DNA of 7,488 nucleotides from an uncultured Eggerthella sp. (GCA_900551155.1 URVA01000066.1:1-7488), one strand, 5' to 3'; counted from the stretch's first letter, positions 1-7,086 are shown. Notes: generated from the sequence alone by a model not told the origin. Program-made: numbers and translations.

Positions 1-598
1 GCTCTAAATCAAGGCCCCACATGCCAGAATCTTGAGCTATTAATACGATTTCTTTTGCTCCGCCTTTTACTTTCTGAGCAATATCGGAATATATCGAATC
101 AAAAGTGAAACTGTGGTAAGGCCCCCTGATTGACGGAATGGTGCAGAAAGCGCAATGTCGGCTACAGCCATCTGATATTTTCACATATTCACTTGGGTTG
201 TAACTAAACTCTACTGTCCTTGATTCTACGTTAGGGTTTTGAAGTGCTTGAGAGACCACATCTACAAGAGAATCTTCGTTAGCGCAAGGAATAAAATGGC
301 TTACTTCTGGGAATTCAGGAATAAGCTCTTCTCCAAAACGAGAAGGCATGCATCCAACTACAATTAGCTTCGTAGAACCTGAAGCAACTTCTTCGAGTCC
401 CGCGATTTCGAGGATAGTATCAATACTTTCTTCAATTGCAGGCTGAATGAAGGCACACGTATTTATAACAATCGCATCTGCGGGATCATTAATATCAACA
501 ATATCGAAGCCAGCAGAAACTAACGCTTCCTGCATATCAGCAGTGTCGACTTCGTTTTTTGCGCAACCTAAAGTAAGAAAAGCAACAGTGTTAAGCAT
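1..598 (-). CDS. rimO: Ribosomal protein S12 methylthiotransferase RimO, N-terminal part (cut by window edge)
   Basis: RimO is a radical-SAM enzyme that adds a methylthio group to a conserved aspartate of ribosomal protein S12, using two iron-sulfur clusters. The 199 visible residues start MLNTVAFLTLGCAKNEVDTA, the classic start of the family. Cys12, Cys48 (in NTCAF) and Cys83 (in VGCM) are the three cluster ligands of the N-terminal UPF0004 domain. Cys145, Cys149 and Cys152 form the radical-SAM CX3CX2C motif, followed by IPSIRG, which together with LGCAKNEVD favours RimO over MiaB. The rest of the radical-SAM barrel and the C-terminal TRAM domain lie beyond base 1. The ATG at 598 follows the yajQ stop by 17 bp, so the two are probably co-transcribed. 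Only a weak purine stretch (GAAAG, about 13 nt upstream) serves as ribosome binding site. An in-frame TTG lies three codons upstream, but the ATG gives the usual family N-terminus. The reading frame is intact. Confidence 0.95.
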   Translation of the reverse strand, partial: MLNTVAFLTLGCAKNEVDTADMQEALVSAGFDIVDINDPADAIVINTCAFIQPAIEESIDTILEIAGLEEVASGSTKLIVVGCMPSRFGEELIPEFPEVSHFIPCANEDSLVDVVSQALQNPNVESRTVEFSYNPSEYVKISDGCSRHCAFCTIPSIRGPYHSFTFDSIYSDIAQKVKGGAKEIVLIAQDSGMWGLDLE

Positions 599-615
599 AG
601 TGCACAACAGGCTTT

Positions 616-1107
616 CTATCGATAGTTAACAAACTGTAAAGGCTGTCCATAATCCTGCTCTTTAAGAAAAGCAATCACTTCTTGCAAAGTGTCAATTTTA
701 GGACCAGAAACACGCAGCTTGTCGCCCTCAATAGTTACCTTAACTTTAAGCTTGGTAGCTTTAATATCTTTATTGATCTTACCTGCAGTATCGCGATCAA
801 TACCTTCAAGAATTTGAGCAGTTTGACGAACCGTGCCACCACTAGCAGATTCAAGCTTACCCCATTTAAGTGCATTGAGTTCAATACCACGTTTAATGAG
901 CTTCGAGGTCAAAACATCAATTACTTGCTTGCATACAAAATCACTTGGTGCAGTTACGGTTTTTCCGCCTTTATCGAGAGAAATATCAGATCCTGAGTCT
1001 TTAAGATCATATCGTTGGGCAATTTCTTTTTTTGCTTGTCCGTATGCATTATCAACTTCTTGTATATCAATCTGGGAAACAACATCAAAACTTGAATCTT
1101 TAGCCAT
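616..1107 (-). CDS. yajQ: YajQ-family nucleotide-binding protein (UPF0234)
   Basis: This is a complete 163-residue member of the YajQ/UPF0234 family, of normal length. The family has two ferredoxin-like folds and binds nucleotides; a Xanthomonas member was reported to bind cyclic di-GMP and act with a transcription factor, but the role in most bacteria is unknown. Family hallmarks are clear: SSFDVVSQIDIQEVDNA at residues 5-21, the RYDLKD stretch at 32-37 (often RFDFKG elsewhere), the central KRGIELNAL and GGTVRQTAQI segments, a KIN-DIKATKLKVKVTIEGD block at about 110-129, and the LQEVIAFLKEQDYGQPLQFVNYR C-terminus. It is soluble, with no signal peptide or membrane segment. The ATG at 1107 has a strong ribosome binding site. 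It lies 90 bp after the rodZ-like stop and 17 bp before rimO. No GGDEF, EAL or PilZ protein is visible, so a cyclic di-GMP role here would be speculation. Confidence 0.94.
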   Translation of the reverse strand: MAKDSSFDVVSQIDIQEVDNAYGQAKKEIAQRYDLKDSGSDISLDKGGKTVTAPSDFVCKQVIDVLTSKLIKRGIELNALKWGKLESASGGTVRQTAQILEGIDRDTAGKINKDIKATKLKVKVTIEGDKLRVSGPKIDTLQEVIAFLKEQDYGQPLQFVNYR

Positions 1108-1113
1108 GGCAAG

Positions 1114-1120
1114 TTCCTTT
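1114..1120 (-). promoter_or_regulatory. Ribosome binding site of yajQ
   Basis: AAAGGAA on the minus strand, 6 nt before the ATG at 1107. It supports that start codon. Confidence 0.75.
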
Positions 1121-1197
1121 CAAAACAACGTAAGGCCAACTAGGAATATCTCGTATTTCGATACACCAGTGTAACAGTATTTTGATTCTCTAACTTA

Positions 1198-2424
1198 TTA
1201 TTCAGTGCTGCTTGAAGAATCGCTGCTAGAGGTATCGTCTTCTGAAGTAGTGGTATCCGAATTAGTGTCATTAGAATTCTGCGAAGAGTCAGAACCAGAA
1301 CTTGAAGACGTAGAGGACGACCCTGATGTGTTTGAAGTAGTTTTCTTTGCATCAGGATGATCTTCATACCACTGGTCGAGAATGTCATCTAAGGTATATT
1401 CCGTATTAACGACACCTGAATCATTGGTAGACAATTTAACTTTTTCATCGTTGATATAAACCGTAACCCCACTGGTTTCAGTGGATACAAACCGTATGGA
1501 ATCTGATGAAGTAAACGAATTTTCAGCAGGACCAGTAATGGTATCTGCTTCTTCGATTTCACCATCAACATATATCTCTAAATACGTTTCACTACCATCG
1601 GCAATTTCATAGCGTAGCGTAAATTCCGAAGGCGGTGTTTCTGTTACGGTTGGTTGTTCTTCTTGTGCTTCGCTTGATTGCTGTTGAGCAGTAACATCTA
1701 CCCCCGTTACAGGAATGTTAGTTTGCGGTTCAGAACGGTGTGTTAAAAACAGCGCCACAATAAGAATTATCAACAATACAATGGCAACTACTGCGCCAAG
1801 GATAATGGTCTTATTCCTATTAGGATTAGGAATGTTTTTAGGCGCAGAATATAAATTGGTATACCGTCCGTCAGTCATAGCGGATCTGCGCGCACGATGA
1901 GCAACGGGAGCGTTGTTTCGAGGCGCATAAGGTGGCTCATCGGCATTTTGGGAATACATTCGTCTTCCAAAACTGTTTGAGCTTCCATCATATAATTCGC
2001 GCTGTGAATAGCGGGACGATGAACGAGGCTGAGCCATAGAGGAGCCTCTATTTGAAGCGTCTTGGGGATTCGTGCGGGAAAATCTGCCCGTTTGTCCACT
2101 TCGAGAACTCGACGAAGAACGATAAGGCTCGTTATGCATCTGGATGGTGTCGCCCACGGATCGATGAGCTTGCTCTACTTGATAGGCATACTCCTGATCA
2201 AGATACATACGAGATATATCTTGCGCATTGAGCCCTAGCAATCGCGCATAAGCAATAATCATATTGCGAGCATATCCACGAGAAGGCATACGAGAAAAGT
2301 CGCTATTTTCGATAGCGACAATAATATCTTGCCGTATTCGTAATTCTCGGGATACAGTTGCCAGATCAAGACCTCTGGCTAAACGTGCTTCTTTGAGCAC
2401 GTTACCGAAGCTGATTTGATGCAT
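1198..2424 (-). CDS. RodZ-like membrane protein with N-terminal helix-turn-helix
   Basis: The 408-residue protein has the RodZ layout. Residues 5-75 are a Cro/C1-type helix-turn-helix of the HTH_25 type; the signature VAIENSDFSRMPSRGYARNM, then IAYARLLGL, is typical. Residues 100-200 form a polar, Arg/Ser-rich linker. Residues 206-228 are a single hydrophobic membrane helix. Residues 267-345 are a beta-rich extracytoplasmic domain resembling the RodZ C-terminal domain (DUF4115). Residues 360-408 are a Ser/Thr/Asp/Asn-rich tail. RodZ links cytoplasmic MreB to the wall-elongation machinery in rods; homologues also occur in cocci and in species without MreB, where the role is unclear. The N-terminus should be cytoplasmic and the C-terminus outside. 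The ATG at 2424 has a GAGGG ribosome binding site and lies 19 bp after the ftsK stop, so the two genes are probably co-transcribed. The gene symbol is left empty because MreB dependence cannot be judged here. Confidence 0.88.
   Translation of the reverse strand: MHQISFGNVLKEARLARGLDLATVSRELRIRQDIIVAIENSDFSRMPSRGYARNMIIAYARLLGLNAQDISRMYLDQEYAYQVEQAHRSVGDTIQMHNEPYRSSSSSRSGQTGRFSRTNPQDASNRGSSMAQPRSSSRYSQRELYDGSSNSFGRRMYSQNADEPPYAPRNNAPVAHRARRSAMTDGRYTNLYSAPKNIPNPNRNKTIILGAVVAIVLLIILIVALFLTHRSEPQTNIPVTGVDVTAQQQSSEAQEEQPTVTETPPSEFTLRYEIADGSETYLEIYVDGEIEEADTITGPAENSFTSSDSIRFVSTETSGVTVYINDEKVKLSTNDSGVVNTEYTLDDILDQWYEDHPDAKKTTSNTSGSSSTSSSSGSDSSQNSNDTNSDTTTSEDDTSSSDSSSSTE
1201..1347 (-). other. Low-complexity Ser/Thr/Asp tail of the RodZ-like protein
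   Basis: The last 49 codons (residues 360-408) are almost only Ser, Thr, Asp, Asn, Gly and Glu, with runs such as SSSTSSSSGSDSS and SSSDSSSSTE. It should lie outside the membrane. It may be a flexible wall-spanning stretch or a target for glycosylation. The DNA is not a perfect tandem repeat: serine is written with mixed AGT, AGC, TCT and TCC codons. Confidence 0.8.
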
Positions 2425-2431
2425 CTACTAA

Positions 2432-2436
2432 CCCTC
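2432..2436 (-). promoter_or_regulatory. Ribosome binding site of the rodZ-like gene
   Basis: GAGGG on the minus strand, 7 nt before the ATG at 2424. It sits in the 19-bp gap after the ftsK stop, consistent with translation from a shared transcript. Confidence 0.7.
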
Positions 2437-2443
2437 GCAATAT

Positions 2444-5002
2444 CTAATCATCGTTTTCTTCAAACGCTTTAATCGTTTCTAATTCCAAAGCGTCTACAAG
2501 CACTTCGCGTGGCTTGGAGCCATTTTGAGGCCCAACAATCCCCTTTGCCTCAAGTAAGTCCATAATACGACCAGCGCGTGAATAACCGACGCTTAATCTA
2601 CGTTGTAAGTTAGAAGTAGAGCCTACTCCTGCTGATACAACAATCTCTGCAGCATCCCAAACTAACGGATCGTCAGAACCATGAGCTGTGCCTCCCGACC
2701 CATCAGGTGAAGAATCCCCCAAAGTAATTAAGTTTGTTTTAAGAATATCATTGTGATAGTCAGGCTCGCCTTGTGACTTTAATTTCTCCACGACAGCAGC
2801 AATTTCGTCCTCGGACACATAGCAACCTTGAATACGCTGTGGTTTAGCTAGTTCGGGCTTGGACAACAAAAGATCGCCCAGGCCAATAAGGTTTTCTGCC
2901 CCAGGGGTATCTAAAATAACACGCGAATCAATGCCTGAAGCTACGTTAAAGGCAATTCTGTTAGTAATGTTAGCTTTAATCAGACCCGTTACTACATTAG
3001 TCGAAGGACGCTGGGTAGCAACAATAAGATGAATGCCAGCAGCACGAGCTAACTGAGCCAAACGCGAAATTGAAAATTCAACTTCCTTGCCAACATTCAT
3101 CATAAGATCAGCTAGCTCGTCGATAATAATGACGATGTAGGGCATCTCTTTGGCAGGGGCATCATTTAGCTCGAGTCCTTGTTGAACTTTGGCGTTGTAT
3201 TGACCTATGTTTCGCGCACCAATACCTGAAAATATCTTGAGCCTGCGTTCCATTTCGGCCACTGCCCAAGACAGTGCGCTTGCTGCTTCTTTAGCTTCCG
3301 TTACAACCGGTACATAGAGATGCGGAATGCCATTGTAAGGAGTAAATTCAACTCGTTTCGGGTCAATCATAATCATGCGAACTTCCGAGGGGGTAGCTCG
3401 CATAAGGATAGACATAATCATGCCATTGATAGAGACCGATTTACCTGATCCTGTTGTACCACCAATTAACAGGTGTGGCATGGTGGCAAGATTACTTACA
3501 ATGCAGTTGCCTTCAACATCCTTGCCGATTGCAACTTGGAGAGGACCTTTTGGTGCATCTTTTAGAACATCCCCTAACAGGACGGTTTCTCGTTTTTTGT
3601 TAGGTACTTCAATACCGACATAATTAGTTCCTGGGATTGGAGCAAAAATACGAACACCTGGAGCTGCAAGCGCCAAAGCAATATCGTCTGTTAAGTTTGA
3701 AACGCGATTAACGCGAACACCGCTGGGTAAATCAACCTTAAATAAGGTAACAGTCGGACCATGTACCCATCCCACAACGTCGGCGTTAACGCCAAAATCA
3801 GCCAGTGTTTCTTGAAGAAGCATGCCTGTAGAACGAAGTGAAGCTTCGCTTTCTTTAGTAATGGCGGATTCTTTTGAGGTATGCAATAAAGACATGTCAG
3901 GCAATTCAAAACCCTCTTGAGGATGAGGAGTTGCCGTATCTGAAGCCTTCTTTTTCGCGGGCTTTGGTGCTTCAGATTTTTTATCAAGCGTTATTGTGGG
4001 CTGCGTATCCGATTTGGAACGGAGCTTACGAGTTATAGTAGTAGGTTTCGCTTCTTCCTGAGAAGTATTATCGGCATCTGCAAGCAATAAGGTATCTAGA
4101 TTGTGGCGCTTTCGTGAATTGGTTTTGATGTCTTCGAGTGTTGAGGGATCAATAGGCTCAAGCATTTGAGTTTTAGCTTGAGACGCAGATTTATTAGGCA
4201 AGGTACGCGTTTGTTCTTGGGCAAGCAAGACGCGATTATGTCCTTGATCGAGCGCTTGATCGTTTTGGGCCTGGTGACCCCTTCGGATACGTGCGAACGA
4301 AGGGCGCGCATTTCGCTCATTTGGCTCACTGTATAAAGGTTCGTCTTCAAACGATTCCCTCTCTTCGTAATGATGCTTAATGCGTTCGTAGAGCGAAGAT
4401 AAGGAAAAACCAATGATAATTAACGCGATGATAATCAGGCCAACCATTAAAATGATTGAGACGGTTGATCCAAAGAGCCTTAGTCCTGCCCATGCAATAC
4501 CGGCACCAAGATAACCGCCATGAGATACTAAATATACCTGCGCGAACAATACATTAGGGTCTGATTCAGAACCTGGAGTAAACAGAGCAACAATGGTTAA
4601 GAACGCAATAAAGAGCAACGCAAAACCAATCCCCACGCGTGCAGGAACCATTTCGTTCTGAAAACGGATAAGAAACGTTACGCCCAAAATAATGAGGAGA
4701 ACGGGCAGTACATACATCCCTATCCCAAGGCTAAATCTTAGTGCAAGGGCTAAAGCCCCCGTAACTACCCCATCTGGAGAAACAAGTACGGTAGCAAAAA
4801 GGGCAATACCAATAATAATTATGACAACAGAAACTATATCGCGCTTCGTGCGATCATCAAGAATAGTGGATTGAGGCACTTCAGGACGCGATTGACGATA
4901 GCCTGGTTTAGCCTTTGCATGAGAAGTTCCGCGAGCCGCTTTTTGGGAGCCCACGGAACGTGAAGTTTGTTGTTTTCTTTGAGCAGACTGCTTGTTTGCC
5001 AT
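2444..5002 (-). CDS. ftsK: FtsK/SpoIIIE-family DNA translocase
   Basis: This 852-residue protein is a septum-anchored, ATP-driven pump that moves double-stranded DNA and clears the chromosome terminus during division. After a basic N-terminus (1-52) come four to five membrane helices at about 54-74, 90-112, 122-142 and 165-203. A charged, low-complexity linker spans about 204-395. The motor follows: the alpha domain at about 396-480 (LLQETLADFGV, GPTVTLF), then the RecA-like beta domain with Walker A GGTTGSGKS at 514-522, MIDPKRVE at 545-552, Walker B IVIIIDE at 623-629 and VATQRPS at 661-667. The C-terminal gamma winged helix (about 779-839; LQRRLSVGYSRAGRIMDLLE, then GSKPREVLV) is the part that reads polar DNA motifs in FtsK and SpoIIIE. 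All catalytic motifs are present and the length is normal for Gram-positive members. The choice between FtsK and SpoIIIE naming rests on context; no sporulation genes are visible. Confidence 0.96.
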   Translation of the reverse strand: MANKQSAQRKQQTSRSVGSQKAARGTSHAKAKPGYRQSRPEVPQSTILDDRTKRDIVSVVIIIIGIALFATVLVSPDGVVTGALALALRFSLGIGMYVLPVLLIILGVTFLIRFQNEMVPARVGIGFALLFIAFLTIVALFTPGSESDPNVLFAQVYLVSHGGYLGAGIAWAGLRLFGSTVSIILMVGLIIIALIIIGFSLSSLYERIKHHYEERESFEDEPLYSEPNERNARPSFARIRRGHQAQNDQALDQGHNRVLLAQEQTRTLPNKSASQAKTQMLEPIDPSTLEDIKTNSRKRHNLDTLLLADADNTSQEEAKPTTITRKLRSKSDTQPTITLDKKSEAPKPAKKKASDTATPHPQEGFELPDMSLLHTSKESAITKESEASLRSTGMLLQETLADFGVNADVVGWVHGPTVTLFKVDLPSGVRVNRVSNLTDDIALALAAPGVRIFAPIPGTNYVGIEVPNKKRETVLLGDVLKDAPKGPLQVAIGKDVEGNCIVSNLATMPHLLIGGTTGSGKSVSINGMIMSILMRATPSEVRMIMIDPKRVEFTPYNGIPHLYVPVVTEAKEAASALSWAVAEMERRLKIFSGIGARNIGQYNAKVQQGLELNDAPAKEMPYIVIIIDELADLMMNVGKEVEFSISRLAQLARAAGIHLIVATQRPSTNVVTGLIKANITNRIAFNVASGIDSRVILDTPGAENLIGLGDLLLSKPELAKPQRIQGCYVSEDEIAAVVEKLKSQGEPDYHNDILKTNLITLGDSSPDGSGGTAHGSDDPLVWDAAEIVVSAGVGSTSNLQRRLSVGYSRAGRIMDLLEAKGIVGPQNGSKPREVLVDALELETIKAFEENDD

Positions 5003-5009
5003 TAGCCTT

Positions 5010-5018
5010 CTTCCCTTT
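5010..5018 (-). promoter_or_regulatory. Ribosome binding site of ftsK
   Basis: AAAGGGAAG on the minus strand, followed by AAGG nearer the start codon. The AAAGGG core is 10 nt from the ATG at 5002. The purine-rich run supports this start. Confidence 0.65.
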
Positions 5019-5071
5019 GGTGTGATTGGAGTGTGTTTAGGGTGTAAGGAATCTGGTCCGTAAATGTATAT

Positions 5072-5100
5072 AGGATAGTGCCAAAAGGACTAAATCTCAA
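5072..5100 (-). promoter_or_regulatory. Possible promoter for ftsK
   Basis: On the minus strand TTGAGA (5095-5100, five of six matches to TTGACA) is separated by 17 bp from TATCCT (5072-5077, four of six matches to TATAAT). The -35 box overlaps the last codons of the RNase J gene. A TATATA stretch just downstream is an alternative -10 box without a good -35. The site is about 70 bp before the ftsK ATG. It could let the ftsK/rodZ-like pair be expressed apart from RNase J. This is a match by eye only. Confidence 0.35.
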
Positions 5101-6964
5101 GTATGTTAATTACTACTAAAGGTCGCTGATTGGTACGTTCCCACAGTATCGAAAGAAGTGCACTACGAGCAGATTTTCGAACTGCTTTAAGATCTTCGTG
5201 TTTTCCAAGAGCACGCTTTAAAGCATTCGAAACCGAACCTGTGACCGTATCAATAAAGGTTGGCTCATCACCACCAGGAATACCGTGCATTTCAATATGG
5301 ACGGGAGTAAGTAAATCATTAGTTTTCTTACTGATAGCACACGCAATAACCGCTACACCCTGCGAACCAAGATTGGTTCGTTCGTTAAGAATAAACTCTG
5401 AAGTATCTCCAACACTTAAGCCATCAACAAGAATAATGCCACTCGGTACGGGGTTTCCAGGTTTAACCCCGCGCTGAGTTAACTCCAGAGATTCACCATT
5501 TTCACAGATGAAAATGTGATCTTTAGTGACGCCAGTAGCTTCAGCTAAGCGAGCATGAGCACGTAAATGAGTTGCCTCTCCGTGAACAGGCATGAAATAT
5601 TTTGGCTGAACAATGGAAAGAACTAACTTCAACTCTTCAGCAGATGCGTGACCAGAAACATGAACCCGAGCACGAGATTTGTCGTAAACGTCAGCACCAA
5701 TTTTTGCTAAATCATTAATGACTTTAGTTACCGCTTTTTCGTTTCCAGGAACAGGACTCGCGGAAATAATAACGGTATCCCCTTCTTCGATGGAGATAGT
5801 TTTGTGGTTACCGTTTGCAATACGTGCAAGAGCACTTAAAGGCTCACCCTGTGAACCGGTACACATAACGACATACGAATTAGAAGGACAGCCCTTTAAA
5901 TCGTAGGCATCAATAAGATCTTTGTCGGCAATATTGAGATAGCCTAGTCTGCGTGCAATATCGGTATTTTGAACCATCGAGCGGCCGGTAACCGCAACCT
6001 TACGTCCATTTCGAACTGCTGCATCACAAATCTGCTGCATACGATGAATGTGAGATGCAAATGAAGCAACAATAACGCTACCGGTTGCTTGCGAAATAAT
6101 AGCGTCCAGTGCTTTTCCAACTTCCGCTTCAGAAGGGGTAAATGTTGGGTTGAGCGCATTAGTAGAGTCCGACATCATAAGGTCAACACCTATTTTACTA
6201 AATCGAGCGAGTGCTCCAAAATCAGTATGAACGCCATCAATAGGCGTTTGATCAAGTTTGTAGTCACCCGTATGCAAAACGTTTCCTGCTGGAGAAGTGA
6301 AAAATACGCCTACTGCATCAGGAATGGAATGATTTACCGAGAAAAATTCTGCGGTAATAGAACCCAGTTTTATTGATTGCCCAGGTTTAATTTCACACAG
6401 TTTTGCATTTTTGATTTTGTGTTCGGCTAATTTTCCTTCAATAAGACCAAGCGTTAATTTAGTTGCATAGATGGGAACTTTACGATCAAGATCTTTTAAA
6501 AGATACGGCAAAGCACCAGTATGGTCTTCGTGACCGTGCGTGATAATAATGCCTTTGAGCTTTTCAGCATTTTCTAACACGTAAGAATAATCTGGCAAAA
6601 TAAGATCAATACCTGGATGATTATCATCAGGAAACATCAAACCTGCATCATCAAGAACCATGTCATTACCGCATTCAAAGGCGGTCATATTTTTGCCAAT
6701 TGCATCCAAACCACCCAAAGGTATAATGCGCAGTTTAGCGCGAGAATCCCTACGTGCAGGATTGCCTGTTGCCTTCTTCCCGCGAGCAGCGCTTTGGGCA
6801 CGGGTACGACGAGATTGAGCGTTTTTAGCTTTACGAACGTTGTTCTGGTCGTCGTATTTGGAGAGCTTAGGACGAGAGCGCTCTAAATGAACATGTTTTA
6901 CAACCTCTTTATTTCTGCGAGGTTTGTTTTGAGAATTATTCCCTTCTTGGGATTGTTCTGTCAT
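5090..6964 (-). CDS. rnj: Ribonuclease J (metallo-beta-lactamase / beta-CASP)
   Basis: RNase J is a zinc-dependent endonuclease and 5'-to-3' exonuclease in mRNA decay and rRNA maturation. From the ATG at 6964 it has 624 residues. Residues 1-75 are a Lys/Arg/Asn/Gln-rich, probably disordered extension that Bacillus RNase J1 (about 555 residues) lacks. The core begins LRIIPLGGLDAIGKNM at 78-93. Metal ligands are visible: HGHEDH at 143-148, NHSIPDA at 211-217 and HTGDYK at 231-236; SDSTNA (265-270) follows. The beta-CASP part has TGSQGEP at 369-375, VSGHAS at 436-441 and MPVHGE at 458-463. A C-terminal domain runs from about 507 to 624. An in-frame ATG at 7015 would add 17 residues but lacks a ribosome binding site and lies in a hairpin loop, whereas the ATG at 6964 has AAAAGGA 5 nt upstream. 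The gene follows dapA, as in many Gram-positive genomes. Only one RNase J is seen here; whether a second paralogue exists cannot be told. Confidence 0.95.
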   Translation of the reverse strand: MTEQSQEGNNSQNKPRRNKEVVKHVHLERSRPKLSKYDDQNNVRKAKNAQSRRTRAQSAARGKKATGNPARRDSRAKLRIIPLGGLDAIGKNMTAFECGNDMVLDDAGLMFPDDNHPGIDLILPDYSYVLENAEKLKGIIITHGHEDHTGALPYLLKDLDRKVPIYATKLTLGLIEGKLAEHKIKNAKLCEIKPGQSIKLGSITAEFFSVNHSIPDAVGVFFTSPAGNVLHTGDYKLDQTPIDGVHTDFGALARFSKIGVDLMMSDSTNALNPTFTPSEAEVGKALDAIISQATGSVIVASFASHIHRMQQICDAAVRNGRKVAVTGRSMVQNTDIARRLGYLNIADKDLIDAYDLKGCPSNSYVVMCTGSQGEPLSALARIANGNHKTISIEEGDTVIISASPVPGNEKAVTKVINDLAKIGADVYDKSRARVHVSGHASAEELKLVLSIVQPKYFMPVHGEATHLRAHARLAEATGVTKDHIFICENGESLELTQRGVKPGNPVPSGIILVDGLSVGDTSEFILNERTNLGSQGVAVIACAISKKTNDLLTPVHIEMHGIPGGDEPTFIDTVTGSVSNALKRALGKHEDLKAVRKSARSALLSILWERTNQRPLVVINILEI

Positions 6965-6969
6965 AAAAA

Positions 6970-6976
6970 TCCTTTT
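6970..6976 (-). promoter_or_regulatory. Ribosome binding site that fixes the RNase J start
   Basis: AAAAGGA on the minus strand, 5 nt before the ATG at 6964. It decides in favour of this start over the in-frame ATG at 7015, which is preceded only by the pyrimidine-rich hairpin arm. Confidence 0.75.
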
Positions 6977-6986
6977 ATCTTCATTC

Positions 6987-7046
6987 CTATACGTCAAATA
7001 CCCTTCGCACTCCATGAATGCGAAGGGTTCAGGTCAAATCGTATAG
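6987..7046 (-). promoter_or_regulatory. Two-tier inverted repeat in the dapA - RNase J gap (terminator or leader hairpin)
   Basis: The inner stem is a perfect 10-bp inverted repeat, ACCCTTCGCA / TGCGAAGGGT (7000-7009 and 7019-7028), with a 9-nt loop. An outer 7-bp perfect repeat, CTATACG / CGTATAG, brackets it (6987-6993 and 7040-7046), with unpaired stretches of 11 and 6 nt between the two stems. The inner stem is strong enough to end dapA transcription, but only ATTTGACG follows it, not a run of T, so it is not a textbook terminator. It ends 10 nt before the RNase J ribosome binding site, so it could also act as a 5'-UTR control element, mRNA stabiliser or attenuator. The structure is seen in the sequence; the function is inferred. 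Confidence 0.6.
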
Positions 7047-7086
7047 ACGAACGTATGCTGTTAGCTAGCTTAGCAAGTAAGGTGAA

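Noticed and set aside
616..625. Perfect 10-bp palindrome CTATCGATAG over the yajQ stop
   Set aside because: Too short to be a terminator and has no T-run; one such palindrome in this length of DNA is unremarkable.
447..629. Plus-strand open frame of 60 codons across the rimO start
   Set aside because: It is antisense to the clearly coding rimO N-terminus and the yajQ/rimO gap, has no family resemblance and no ribosome binding site that I can see.
1162..1173. Short dyad TACAC-CA-GTGTA in the rodZ-like/yajQ gap
   Set aside because: Arms are only 5 bp, with no T-run and no well-placed promoter boxes. It could be an operator, but nothing supports more than chance.
682..1174. Two plus-strand open frames of 104 and 113 codons opposite yajQ
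   Set aside because: They lie antisense to yajQ, whose protein matches its family along its whole length. Their translations look like random antisense sequence.
3375..3623. Plus-strand open frame of 82 codons opposite the ftsK Walker A region
   Set aside because: Antisense of the most conserved part of ftsK; composition follows from the ftsK codons.
5130..5477. Plus-strand open frame of 115 codons opposite the RNase J C-terminal domain
   Set aside because: Shadow of the RNase J frame with no recognisable domain.
7056..7075. GCTA-rich stretch with AGCTAGCT palindrome just after the dapA stop
   Set aside because: It folds only with a 4-bp outer stem and mismatches, so it is not a credible terminator. 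The stronger hairpin lies further downstream.
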